Of a stretch of 64,000 nt of DNA, positions 39,530 through 49,131 are shown one piece after another. The stretch is taken from assembly GCA_963787375.1 (NCBI GenBank), contig CAWBCR010000031.1:1-64000 (forward strand), in the 5' to 3' direction. Position 1 is the first letter of the stretch; each line of letters begins with the position of its first letter. The DNA comes from CAWBCR01 sp963787375 (GTDB lineage: Bacteria > Chloroflexota > Anaerolineae > Aggregatilineales > UBA3940). Made by a program: the position numbers and the translations under genes. A model generated the notes under the pieces. It was not told where the DNA came from. It did no database searches and was given only the letters and a program-made list of their open reading frames with translations.

Positions 39530-40945
39530 TCGTGTTCGCAGCTTCGGTGCTGGCAGCCTGCGGTGGGGCCACCCCCGCAGCGACCACACAAGCACCGAGC
39601 GGTGGTGGAGCCGCCACGCAGGCACCGGCAGCCGCTACCGAAGCACCGGCGGCAGCCACCGAAGCGCCCGCCGCTGCTGGCGGCGTCACAGAGCTGAATA
39701 TCCTGTGGGCGCAGTGGGACCCCGCTGACTACCTGCAGCAGCTCACCGCCGACTACACGGCACAGACCGGCATCAAGGTCAACATCGTCCAGGAGCCCTG
39801 GGGCTCGTTCGGCGACCGCTTCTTCACCGAAATGGCCGCCGGCGGCGATGCCTGGGACATGGTCATCGGCGACAGCCAGTGGCTGGGCCAGGGCGCGGTT
39901 CAGGGCCACTACGTGGACCTGACCGACTTCATGACCTCGAACAGCCTCGACAAGACTGTCACCCCCGCGACGCTCACCTACTACGGCGAGTACCCGGCAG
40001 GCTCCGGCAAGTACTGGGGCTTACCCGACCGAAGGTGACGCCGACGGCTGGGCCTATCGCAAGGACCTGTTCGAGAATCCCGACGAGATGGCGGCCTTCA
40101 AGGCGAAGTACGGCTATGACCTGGCCGTGCCGGAGACCTATGCGCAGCTGATGGACATCGCCAAGTTCTTCACGCGCCCAGACCAGGGTCTGTACGGCGT
40201 GGCGATCTACAGCCAGAAGGACTACGATGCCATCACGATGGGCGTGGAGAACGCCATGTTCCCTGGGGCGGCGTGTGGCAGGACGGCGAACAACAAGGTC
40301 ATGGGGATGGTGAACGCCAGGCGAGGCCATCGACGGCCGTGCAGTACTACAAGGACCTGTACTGAGTGCTGCCAGGGACCCGGCCTGTCGAACGCGTTTT
40401 ACACCGAGACCAACGACGCCTTCATCAGCGGCCAGGTGGCCATGACGATGAACTACTTCGCCTTCCTGCCGGCGCTGGCTAACCCCGACACCGACCCGTA
40501 TGCTGCAGGCACCGGCTTCTTCGCGAACCCCGCCGGCCCGACCGGCGAGTACGGCGCGGCACTGGGCGGCCAGGGCATAGCGTGATCTCGCTACATCAGC
40601 CCTGAGCGCCAGCAGGCCTCGCTGGACTTCATCAAGTGGTTCGCCCAGGACAGACGTGCAGGCCAAGTGGGCCGAGCCTGGGCGGCTACACCTGCAACAC
40701 GAACGTGCTGCAGACCGCAGGCATTCCTGGATGGACACCCGTATCAACCCGGCGTTCGCCGACGACCATGACCTTCGTCAAGGACTTCTGGAACATCCCG
40801 ATCTACGGCCAGCTTCTCGAGGCACGCAGCGCGAGTATCTGCATCGCTACATCGTGGAAAGTGCCAGGGCACCGCGCAGTCGAAGCGATGGACGGCATCG
40901 CCAGGAGCACGAGAAGATCCTCGCGACAGCGGCTACATCAAGTAA
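39499..40945 (+). CDS. ABC sugar-binding lipoprotein, many frameshifts
   Basis: The signal peptide ends at lipobox LAAC with Cys21, then an Ala/Pro/Thr/Gly linker to about residue 60, then a CUT1-type (extracellular family 1) binding protein: ELNILWAQWDPADYLQQL, GGDAWDMVIGDSQWLGQGA, and FISGQVAMTMNYFAFLPAL late in the protein. Coding text continues through at least six frame changes (about 40025, 40262, 40318, 40365, 40585, 40655, 40750) to DSGYIK and TAA at 40943-40945. A real gene this conserved on both sides of every break is more likely mis-sequenced than dead. AAGGAAG lies seven bases before ATG 39499. Confidence 0.75.
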
Positions 40946-41073
40946 CTGATCGCTCAGCCGTGTGACGGGGAGGCGTGGCACTGCTAGCCGTGTAAGCAGA
41001 CAAAAGCGGCAGACGCCGCTGAAATGGCGGAGCCGCTTCTCCTCGCGCGACGAGACTGAAACGAGAGACCGGT

Positions 41074-42049
41074 ATGTCTGCTCCGCGCAAGCGAACTTGC
41101 AGGGGATTTCCACGGCTCCAGGCTTGCTCACAGGCGCGTCGGCACCTGAGCGACCGGGCCATCCAGAACCTTTTCATCTGGCCGACGCTGCTCCTCCTGA
41201 TTGCCATGAATGTCTTCCCGCTCCTGTACAGCCTGTACCTGAGCTTCACGAACTATCTCGGTCATCCGGCAGACTGCCGGTGATGGGTGGGCGTGGCCAA
41301 CTTCAAGACCATCCTGAACGACCAGAATATGTGGCACTATTTCGCCACGACAGGGCGGTACGCCCTGATGTCGGTCGGTCTTCAGACCCTCGATCGGGTT
41401 CGGGCTGGCGATGATCGTGCGACGGAAGTTCTTCGGCAGCGGGCATCATCACCACGCTGATCCTGGTTCCCATGATGATTTCGCCCGGTGGTCGTGGGAC
41501 TGTTCTGGAAGCTGATGTACAACCCGAACTTCGGCTTCTTCAACTACCTGCTCGGAGCTTCGGTGACCCGGCCAAGGGCCGTTGACATGCTGGCCAGCAA
41601 GTGGTTGCGACAGCCGGTACCGGGGCTGGCGCTGTGGGCCGTCGTGATCGTCGACGTGTGGATGTGGAGCCCGTTCGTCATGCTGCTGGTGCTCGTCGGG
41701 CCTGAACGCCATCCCCGATTACCTGTACGAGGCCGCGGCGATCGACCGCGCCAGCCCCTGGTTCCAGTTCCGGCGCATCACCCTACCCCAGGTGGCGCCG
41801 CTACTTCTGATCGCCGTGTTGTTCCGCACGCATCGAGGCGTTCAAGAGTTTCGACCTGGTGATGGGCATGACGGGCGGCGGCCCCGGGGTCCAGACAGAG
41901 CTGATCGCCGTCAACCTGTATCGCCAGGCCTTCCTCGGGCAGTTCCGGACGGGCTATCCAGCGCGCTGGCCTACATCATCCTGATCATCATCATCGCGGT
42001 CAGCAACATGTACATCAAGTATCTGAACCAGATGAAAGGGGAGGGCTAA
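41074..42049 (+). CDS. ABC sugar permease 1 (MalF/UgpA-like), frameshifted
   Basis: Starts at ATG 41074. Fragments in all three frames join to a CUT1 permease: LFIWPTLLLLIAMNVFPLLY with LYLSFTNYLG (first span and following loop), WYNPNFGFFNY-like text, the cytoplasmic EAA loop EAAAIDRASPWFQFRRITLP and the final span AYIILIIIIAVSNMYIKYL. At least five indels. The C-terminus ends GEG at 42047-42049, four bases before the next ATG. Membrane channel of the transporter. Confidence 0.7.
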
Positions 42050-42052
42050 ATC

Positions 42053-43059
42053 ATGACCACTTTGAGGAATCCGGCCCTCGCACGCCCGTTCTCGAATCGA
42101 TCCGGGTGGACAAGGTCAGCCCGCAGGCGCGCTTCCAGCGCACCATCCGCGCGCTGGTGGTGATCGCGCTGGCGCTGATCCTGCTGATCCCCATCTACGT
42201 CATGATCATCACCGCGTTCAAGTCGCGCGCCGACGTGGTGTCGGTGCCGCCCAAAGTTGTCAACTTCAAGCCGACGATGGAAGGCTTCATGTTCCTGCTG
42301 ACCGAGCGCGCCCTGGCCGCGCAGTCGCGCATCGCGGAGATCCAGGCGCAGGCCGCCGCCGGCAACCTGAGCCTGTTCCAGCGCATGGCGCTGGACGCCG
42401 GGCAGGAAATCACCGGCCCCAGCGACTACGTGTTCCGATTGAAGAACTCGGTCATCATCGCCGGGATCTCGACGGTGGCCTCGGTGGTGCTGGGCCTGTT
42501 TGCGGCCTACGCCTTCAGCCGGTTTGCGATACCCGGCAAAGACGACCTGCTGTTCTTCATCCTCAGCACCCGCATGCTGCCGGCAGTCGTCATCACCATC
42601 CCGCTGTTCCTGATGTACCGGCAGCTCAAGCTGCACGATACCTACCTGGGAATGATCCTGTTATACACCGTCTTCAACCTGTCGTTCTCGGTGTGGCTGC
42701 TGAAAGGCTTCATCGACGAGATCCCGCTCGAATACGAAGAGGCGGCGCTGGTCGACGGGTACAGCCGGCTGCAAACCTTCTTCAAGATTGTCGTCCCGCA
42801 GGCGGTGACCGGCATCGCGGCGACGACCGTGTTCTGCCTGATCTTCGCCTGGAACGAGTACGCCTTCGCGCTGATGCTGACCAGCGACAAAGCGCGAACT
42901 GCGCCACCGAGCATCGCGACCATGCTGGGACGCGGCGGTATCGAATGGTCGGCCATTGCGGCAGGCAGCCTCGGCTTCCTGATCCCGGTGGTGATCGTCA
43001 CGTTTGCGCTGCGCAAGTATCTGCTGCGCGGCGTCACGTTTGGCGCGATGCGCCGCTAA
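42053..43059 (+). CDS. ABC sugar permease 2 (MalG/UgpE-like), frameshift at codon 3
   Basis: From about 42058 the coding frame reads FEESGPRTPVLESIRVDKVS and continues intact to 43059; the ATG at 42053 is one frame away, so one base is extra in the first codons. Six spans, EAA loop YEEAALVDGYSRLQTFFKIV and the C-terminal WNEYAFALMLTS and KYLLRGVTFGAMRR are family features. A segment of about 70 residues after the first span (residues 45-120) is longer than in MalG and is likely periplasmic. Confidence 0.8.
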
Positions 43060-43108
43060 CGCGGCCCGACCGTCCCTTTTGCGAAACTCATAGACCGGAT
43101 TGAGAATA

Positions 43109-44184
43109 ATGGCCACAATTGAACTTCGCCAGGTCGAAAAGCTGTTCGGTGACTTGCACGCCGTCAAGCCCATGGACTTGACCATCCATGACGGTGAATT
43201 CGTGGTGCTGCTGGGGCCTTCGGGCTGCGGCAAGACGACCACGCTGCGCATGATTTCAGGGCTGGAGACCGTCAGCGGTGGAACGATCCTGCTGGACGGG
43301 CGCAACGTCACCTGGCTGCACCCCAGCGAGCGCGACATCGCCTTCGTGTTCCAACTGTATGCCCTCTACACCCACCTCACCGCCCGCCAGAATATCGCCT
43401 TTCCACTTCAGGCGCAGGGCGAATCGCGAGAGACCATCGACAAGCGTGTCGCGGAAGTGGTCGACTTGCTGCAAATCGGCCACCTGCTCAACGCCCATCC
43501 CGGCAAGCTGAGCGGCGGCGATCAGCAGCGCGTGGCCCTGGCCCGCGCCCTGGTGCGCCGGCCCGCTGCCTTCCTGATGGACGAGCCGCTTGGCGCGCTC
43601 GACGCCGACTTCCGTGAGACGATGCGCGCCGAAATCAAGCGGCTGCATATCATCCAGCACGCCACCACGGTTTACGTCACGCACGACCAGATCGAGGCGA
43701 TGGCGATGGGCGACCGCATCGTGGTGATGTCGGCTGCGGAAATCCAGCAGGTCGGCACGCCGGGTGAGGTGTACGACAACCCGGCTAACCTGTTCGTGGC
43801 GCGCTTCATCGGCAGCCCCGGCATGAACCTGGTCAGCGGCAGCCACGCGGACGGCGTGGTGCGGATGCCCGGCGACAACCGCTTCAACGTGCCGGCGGGC
43901 TGGCACGATCCCGGCAGGCGACGCGATCGTCGGGTTCCGCCCGGAGGCGGCTACCCTCAGCGAGAACGGCAGCCTGACGGGCAAAGTGTACGCCAGCGAT
44001 CTGCACGGCGGGTACACCATGCTGCACATCAATATGAATGAGGACGACATCGTCGCACATCCGCACCGACCGGATGACGCAGTACCCCATCGGCGAGCCG
44101 GTGCGTTTCGACATCAAGCCTGAGATGGCCCGCTTCTTCAACCCGCAGACCGAAGCCGCCATTCTCCGGGAGGGAGCCCAATGA
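43109..44184 (+). CDS. ABC sugar importer ATPase 1, frameshifted C-terminus
   Basis: Walker A GPSGCGKTT, signature LSGGDQQRVALARAL, Walker B AFLMDEPLGALD and switch His in VYVTHDQIE. The regulatory OB domain is out of frame after about 43912: correct text continues with GDAIVGFRPEAATLSENG, then shifts again near 44050, and ends RFFNPQTEAAILREGAQ with TGA 44182-44184. The stop overlaps the next ATG as ATGA. MsmX/UgpC-type. Works as one half of the ATPase pair. Confidence 0.8.
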
Positions 44185-45239
44185 GCAACGTCGAGCTACG
44201 CAACATCACCAAGAACTTTCCCGGTGTGACGGCGCTTGAGGACGTGTCCTTCGACATCGGCGACGGCGAGTTCTTCGTGCTGCTGGGCCCCACCGGCGCC
44301 GGTAAGACGACCACGCTGCGCATCATCGCCGGGCTTGAGAAGCAGGACAGCGGCTCGGTCATTTTTGACGGGGAGGCGTATGACCAGCTCACCCCCGCCG
44401 ACCGCGACGTCGCCTTCGTCTTCCAGCAGTACTCGCTGTACCCGACCATGTCGGTCTACGACAACCTGGCCTTCCCGCTGCGCTCGCCGCTGCGCAAGAC
44501 GCCCGAAGCCCAGATCAAGACGCGCGTGGAGGATGCCGCCGAGAAGCTGCGCATCGGCCACCTGCTCGACCGCAAGACGGCCAACCTGTCGGGCGGCGAG
44601 ATGCAGCGCGTGTCCATCGGGCGGGCTATCGTGCGCGAGCCGCGCATCTTCCTGATGGACGAGCCGCTGTCGAACCTGGACGCCAAACTGCGCGAGTCGC
44701 TGCGCGTCGAGCTGAAGCACCTGCAAAAGACCCAGCAGAGCACCACGCTGTACGTCACGCACGACCAGATCGAGGCGCTGACGATGGCCGACCGCATCGG
44801 CGTGCTCGAACAGGGCCACCTGGTGCAGGTGGGGACGCCGGTTGACATCTACGACACACCGGCCACGACGTTCGTGGCACAGCTTGTCGGCACGCCGCGC
44901 ATCAACCTGTTTGAGGCCACCGTCGACAACGGGACCATCTCCGTCAAAGACAGCACGATCCGCATGCCCACACCAAAGCTCAAGCTGCCGGGTACGTTCC
45001 GGCTGGGCATCCGTCCCGAGGACATCAAGCCCGCCGCCGACGGCGAGTACAGCGGGACCGTGCTGCTGACCGAGCCGCTGGGCGTGGAGACGATCCTGCA
45101 CATTCAGGCCGGAAACCAGGAGATTATGAGCCTGATCCCCGGCATCGCGAAGATGAGCATCAACGACGAAGTGCGCTTCGACATCATCCACGACCGGGTT
45201 CACTGCTTCGACATGGACGGCAAGCGCGTCATGTCGTAG
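44181..45239 (+). CDS. ABC sugar importer ATPase 2
   Basis: 352 residues, intact. Walker A GPTGAGKTT, Q loop FVFQQYSLYPTM, signature LSGGEMQRVSIGRAI, Walker B IFLMDEPLSNLD and H loop VYVTHDQIE, then an OB-fold regulatory domain. It is clearly related to, but distinct from, the ATPase just upstream, so the pair may form a heterodimer, unlike the usual CUT1 homodimer. Confidence 0.9.
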   Translation: MSNVELRNITKNFPGVTALEDVSFDIGDGEFFVLLGPTGAGKTTTLRIIAGLEKQDSGSVIFDGEAYDQLTPADRDVAFVFQQYSLYPTMSVYDNLAFPLRSPLRKTPEAQIKTRVEDAAEKLRIGHLLDRKTANLSGGEMQRVSIGRAIVREPRIFLMDEPLSNLDAKLRESLRVELKHLQKTQQSTTLYVTHDQIEALTMADRIGVLEQGHLVQVGTPVDIYDTPATTFVAQLVGTPRINLFEATVDNGTISVKDSTIRMPTPKLKLPGTFRLGIRPEDIKPAADGEYSGTVLLTEPLGVETILHIQAGNQEIMSLIPGIAKMSINDEVRFDIIHDRVHCFDMDGKRVMS

Positions 45240-45303
45240 CGTTGTGCTCTATTCCCCGGCGGGCGCACCGAGCCGCGCCCGCGCCTAGTAAGGAGATCGA
45301 CCT

Positions 45304-46155
45304 ATGAAATTCGGTGTAAATGCCTGGGTCTGGACATCGCCGGTGGATACCGACGCATTCAAGGAGCTTGCCCCCAAGGTGGCCGAGATGGGCTTCGACT
45401 CAATCGAGGTGCCGCTGGAGGGCCTGGACGATCTCGACTACAAGACCGCCCGCGCGATCCTGAGCGACCTCAACCTCGGCGTGACGTGCTGCGCGGCGAT
45501 GGGCCCCGATCGCGACCTGATCCACGCTGACAAGGCCATCCGCGACAACGGCATGGCATACGTGCGCGGTGCGGTGGACGCCTGCGAGGCGCTGGGCGCA
45601 CGCAACCTGGTCGGGCCGCTGTATTCGGCGGTAGGCCGCACCTGGGAGCAGACGCCCGAGGATCGCAAGAAGGACCTTGATCTGCTGGTCGGCAACCTCA
45701 AGGAACTGTCGAAGTACGCCGGCGACCACGGCGCGCTGCTGGCTGTCGAGCCGCTCAACCGGTTCGAGACGAGCTTCATCAACCTGGCCTCGCAGGCCAT
45801 CGAGGTGGTGGATCGCGTCGACCACCCGGCTTGCGGCATCATGCTCGACACGTTCCACATGAACATCGAAGAGAAATCGCTGGGCGACGCCATCCGCGCC
45901 GTCGGCAAGAAGCGGCTGTTCCAACTGCACGCCTGCGAGAACGACCGCGGCACGCCGGGCAGCGGCAACGTGACGTGGGGCGACGTGCGGCAGGGCCTCA
46001 AAGACATCGACTATGACGGCCCGGTCGTGATCGAGTCGTTCACCGCCAAGGTCAAGAGCATCGCCAGGGCGGCAGCCATCTGGCGCACGCTGGCCCCCTC
46101 GCAGGACCAGTTGGCGACGGACGGGCTGGCCTTCCTGAAGAAGACCCTCAACTAA
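45304..46155 (+). CDS. Sugar isomerase/epimerase, D-tagatose/D-psicose 3-epimerase-like
   Basis: 283 residues, TIM barrel. Metal and substrate residues line up with the DTE/DPE group: VEPLNRFETSF (Glu), MLDTFHMNIEE (Asp), QLHACENDRGTPGSGN (His) and VVIESF (Glu). C3-epimerisation of ketoses such as ribulose, tagatose or psicose is the family reaction. AAGGAG precedes ATG 45304. Part of the transporter-led operon. Confidence 0.8.
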   Translation: MKFGVNAWVWTSPVDTDAFKELAPKVAEMGFDSIEVPLEGLDDLDYKTARAILSDLNLGVTCCAAMGPDRDLIHADKAIRDNGMAYVRGAVDACEALGARNLVGPLYSAVGRTWEQTPEDRKKDLDLLVGNLKELSKYAGDHGALLAVEPLNRFETSFINLASQAIEVVDRVDHPACGIMLDTFHMNIEEKSLGDAIRAVGKKRLFQLHACENDRGTPGSGNVTWGDVRQGLKDIDYDGPVVIESFTAKVKSIARAAAIWRTLAPSQDQLATDGLAFLKKTLN

Positions 46156-46176
46156 ACCATCACAAGGAGGCATACC

Positions 46177-47190
46177 ATGGGACGACCTGTCACACTTTTC
46201 ACCGGCCAATGGGCCGACCTGACGCTCGAAGACCTGGCCAAGAAAGTCAAAGCATGGGGCTTCGACGGGCTTGAACTGGCCTGCTGGGGCGACCATTTTG
46301 AGGTCGACAAGGCGCTGGAAGACGACAGCTACGTCAAGGGCCGCTGGGACATTCTGAACAAGTACGGCCTGAAGTGCTGGGCGATCAGCACGCACCTGGT
46401 GGGGCAGTGCGTGGCCGACGATCCGATCGACGAGCGGCACAAGAGCGTCCTGCCGCCGCGCCTGTGGGGCGACGGCAAGCCGGACGGCGTGCGCGAGCGC
46501 TGCGCCGAAGAGATCAAGAATACAGCCCTCGCTGCCAAGAAGTTCGGCGTGAAGATCGTCAACGGCTTCACCGGCTCGCCGGTGTGGAAGAACCTGTACT
46601 TCTTCCCGCCCACCAGCCAGGACATGATCAACGCCGGCTACAAGATGTTCGCCGACCTCTGGACACCGATCATGGATGTCTACCAGAAGAACGGCATCAA
46701 GTACGGGCTGGAAGTGCACCCGACCGAGATCGCCTACGACATCGTCACCGCGCAGCGCGCGCTGGAAGCCATCGACTACCATCCCGCCTTCGGGTTCAAC
46801 TTCGACCCGTCGCACTTCGTGCACCAGTTTGTCGACCCGGTCAAGTTCATCGACACGTTCGGCGACCGCATCTGGCACGTGCACGTCAAGGACTCCAAGG
46901 TCGAGAAGATGGACGGCACTCGCAGCATCCTCAGCTCGCACCTGGACTTCGGCGACCCGCGCCGGGGTTGGAACTTCGTGTCGCCGGGACGCGGCGGCGT
47001 GAACTGGGACGAGGTGGTACGCGCGCTCAACCGCTCCGGCTACCAGGGCCCGCTGTCCATCGAGTGGGAAGACACGGTGATGGACCGCGAGTTCGGCGCG
47101 CCGGAAGCGCTGGGGATGATCCGTAAGATGGACTTCGATCCGTCGGACGTGATCTTTGACGCGGCTTTCTCCGCCGACAGCAAGAAGTAG
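46177..47190 (+). CDS. AP-endonuclease-2-like sugar isomerase/epimerase
   Basis: 337 residues. TIM-barrel motifs: GFDGLELACWGDHFEVD, LEVHPTEIAYD (Glu), GFNFDPSHFVHQFVD (Asp, His), HVHVKDSKVE (His, Lys/Asp) and LSIEWEDTVMDRE (Glu). Related proteins are annotated as sugar phosphate isomerases; the exact sugar is not known. AAGGAGG is upstream of ATG 46177. The Gfo/Idh gene follows by 13 bases, a common pairing in oxidoreductive sugar pathways. Confidence 0.8.
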   Translation: MGRPVTLFTGQWADLTLEDLAKKVKAWGFDGLELACWGDHFEVDKALEDDSYVKGRWDILNKYGLKCWAISTHLVGQCVADDPIDERHKSVLPPRLWGDGKPDGVRERCAEEIKNTALAAKKFGVKIVNGFTGSPVWKNLYFFPPTSQDMINAGYKMFADLWTPIMDVYQKNGIKYGLEVHPTEIAYDIVTAQRALEAIDYHPAFGFNFDPSHFVHQFVDPVKFIDTFGDRIWHVHVKDSKVEKMDGTRSILSSHLDFGDPRRGWNFVSPGRGGVNWDEVVRALNRSGYQGPLSIEWEDTVMDREFGAPEALGMIRKMDFDPSDVIFDAAFSADSKK

Positions 47191-47203
47191 CCTGGAGGGC
47201 CAA

Positions 47204-48406
47204 ATGAGCGACAAGGAAACCGGCTTCACAACTATGGCGGGAGCCAAAGCCGAAGGCGAGGCTCCGCACGTGGGCGTTGGCATGCTGGGCTACGCCTTCA
47301 TGGGCAAGGCGCACACCAATGCCTATAAGACACTCCCCTACATGATGTACCCGCCGCCGGCGATCCCCGACCTGGTGGCGATCTGTGGCCGCAACGAGGA
47401 CGCGGTCAAAGAGTCTGCCCGGCGCTTTGGCTATGAGGGTTACTACACCGACTGGCGCAAGATGCTGGACAACGACCGCATCCAACTGTTCGACAACGGC
47501 GGGCCCAACAACGCGCACGCCGAGCCGTGCATCGCCGCCGCGCAGGCGGGCAAGCACATCCTGTGCGAAAAGCCGCTGGCCCGCAGCGCCGAAGAATCGA
47601 AGACGATGCTCGACGCGGTCAACAAGGTGAACGTCAAGCACATGGTCGCCTTCAACTACCGCTTCGTGCCGGCGATCCGCCAGATCCGCAACCTGATCGA
47701 CAGCGGCGCGCTGGGCCGGATCTATCACTGGCGGGCGGTGTACCTCCAGGAATGGATCCTGCCGCACTACAACGCCCCCAAGTGGTGGCGGATGGATAAG
47801 AAAGTGGCCGGCAGCGGCGCGATTGGCGACCTGGGCGCGCACATCATCGACCTGGCGCACTACCTGGTGGGCGGCATGAAGAGCCTGGCCGCCTACACCC
47901 GCACGTACATCGACGAGCGCCCTATGCCTGACGACCCGACCCAAATGGCGAAGGTCGACGTGGACGACGCGTTTGTCGCCGCGCTGGAGTTCGAGAACGG
48001 CGCGCTGGGCACGCTGGAGTCGACCCGCTTTGCCGCCGGTCGCAAGAACTACAACTGCTTCGAGATCAACGCCGAGAAGGCCAGCGTGCGCTTCAACCTG
48101 GAGCGCCTCAACGAGTTTGACATCTTCTGGGTGGGCAGCGAGCCCAAGGAAACGCAGGGCTGGACGAACGTGCTCGTCACCGAGGGGTATCACCCGTGGT
48201 GGGGCAACTGGTGGCCGCACGGGCACATCATCGGCTGGGAGCACACCTTCGTGCACGAGATCACCCACCTGCTGGACTGCATCGTCAACGACAAAGAGGT
48301 CGGGCCGCACGGCGCGACGTTCGAGGACGGCTATCGCGCGGCGGTCATCTGCGACGCCATCGTGAAGTCGTCCGAGTCGCGGAAGCAGGTCGATATCAAG
48401 TACTAA
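47204..48406 (+). CDS. Gfo/Idh/MocA-family dehydrogenase
   Basis: 400 residues from ATG 47204 (GGAGG six bases upstream). Rossmann GxGxxG variant VGVGMLGYAFMGKAHTN, cofactor and catalytic EKPLARSAEES (Glu-Lys-Pro), and the C-terminal sheet domain with GDLGAHIIDLAHYLVGG (His active-site candidate). NAD(P)-dependent oxidation of a sugar or inositol hydroxyl. Grouped with epimerases, so oxidation-epimerisation of a sugar is plausible. Confidence 0.85.
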   Translation: MSDKETGFTTMAGAKAEGEAPHVGVGMLGYAFMGKAHTNAYKTLPYMMYPPPAIPDLVAICGRNEDAVKESARRFGYEGYYTDWRKMLDNDRIQLFDNGGPNNAHAEPCIAAAQAGKHILCEKPLARSAEESKTMLDAVNKVNVKHMVAFNYRFVPAIRQIRNLIDSGALGRIYHWRAVYLQEWILPHYNAPKWWRMDKKVAGSGAIGDLGAHIIDLAHYLVGGMKSLAAYTRTYIDERPMPDDPTQMAKVDVDDAFVAALEFENGALGTLESTRFAAGRKNYNCFEINAEKASVRFNLERLNEFDIFWVGSEPKETQGWTNVLVTEGYHPWWGNWWPHGHIIGWEHTFVHEITHLLDCIVNDKEVGPHGATFEDGYRAAVICDAIVKSSESRKQVDIKY

Positions 48407-48417
48407 GTTGCCGGTAA

Positions 48418-48522
48418 CCTCACCCCTTCCGACGCCCTGCGGGCGTCTCCCTCCCCTCTCCGGCAACGCGCCTGCGGCGCTTATGCTTGGTGGAGAGGGG
48501 AAAAGGGAGGGGCATGAGGTTC
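48418..48522. repeat. Intergenic palindromic repeat, family 1 with insert
   Basis: Outer arms cctcacccc / catgagg, inner ccctctcc / ggagagggg, and the internal module cggcaacgcgcctgcggcgc followed by ttatgcttggt. The same module is in the copies at 58.7 and 59.9 kb. Confidence 0.75.
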
Positions 48523-48633
48523 GCGGCCAGAATCAATCGCAAAAACGGGCGCGGAGCGAACGCTGTGCGGCCCTCCGCGCCCACCAGCCCGGCAGCTTCC
48601 TGCCCGCGCTGACAGTGTCTTGAGGATTAAGCT

Positions 48634-49095
48634 ATGACGAACAAGCGCCCCCATGTACCGCTCGGATTGCCCATCGCCGGCGTGATTCTGCTGGTCGGCG
48701 GGTTCCTGCTACAGCCCGTCTTTAATGGTCTTCCAGAGGATCTTCTGAAGAAGAACGTCATTCTTCTGGGTGTCCCGTTCATCCTGATCTTCGTCGCCAT
48801 CATCCTGTTCTACATGACGTTGATCTGGTTCATCACCGCCACGCTGAACAACCGGATCGTACAGCGTATCTACAAGCCGATTGAGAACGTGATCATCGCC
48901 GGTATCGTGTTGAGCGTGATCGCCATGTTCCAGCCGTGGTTGTTCATCGCGTATCGCATCGGCTTCCACACGCTGCTGTTCTTCACGCTGACCTACATCC
49001 TGTGGAGCCACGTCATCCCCAAGGGCATACGCCGCCAGCAGGAAAAGGTGGCAGGGTCGGTGAGCGAGATTGCCGCTGGAGCTGACAACATCTAG
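48634..49095 (+). CDS. Small four-span membrane protein of unknown function
   Basis: 153 residues with four hydrophobic helices at about 11-31, 41-71, 85-103 and 105-127, a short polar loop (NNRIVQRIYKPIEN) and a basic C-terminus. No motif recognised. It sits directly before xylose isomerase in the same direction, 36 bases away, so it may be part of that operon, possibly as a small transport or membrane adaptor. Confidence 0.55.
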   Translation: MTNKRPHVPLGLPIAGVILLVGGFLLQPVFNGLPEDLLKKNVILLGVPFILIFVAIILFYMTLIWFITATLNNRIVQRIYKPIENVIIAGIVLSVIAMFQPWLFIAYRIGFHTLLFFTLTYILWSHVIPKGIRRQQEKVAGSVSEIAAGADNI

Positions 49096-49131
49096 CAAGC
49101 GCACCCGCGCCTCACAAAAGAGGATTTGCAC

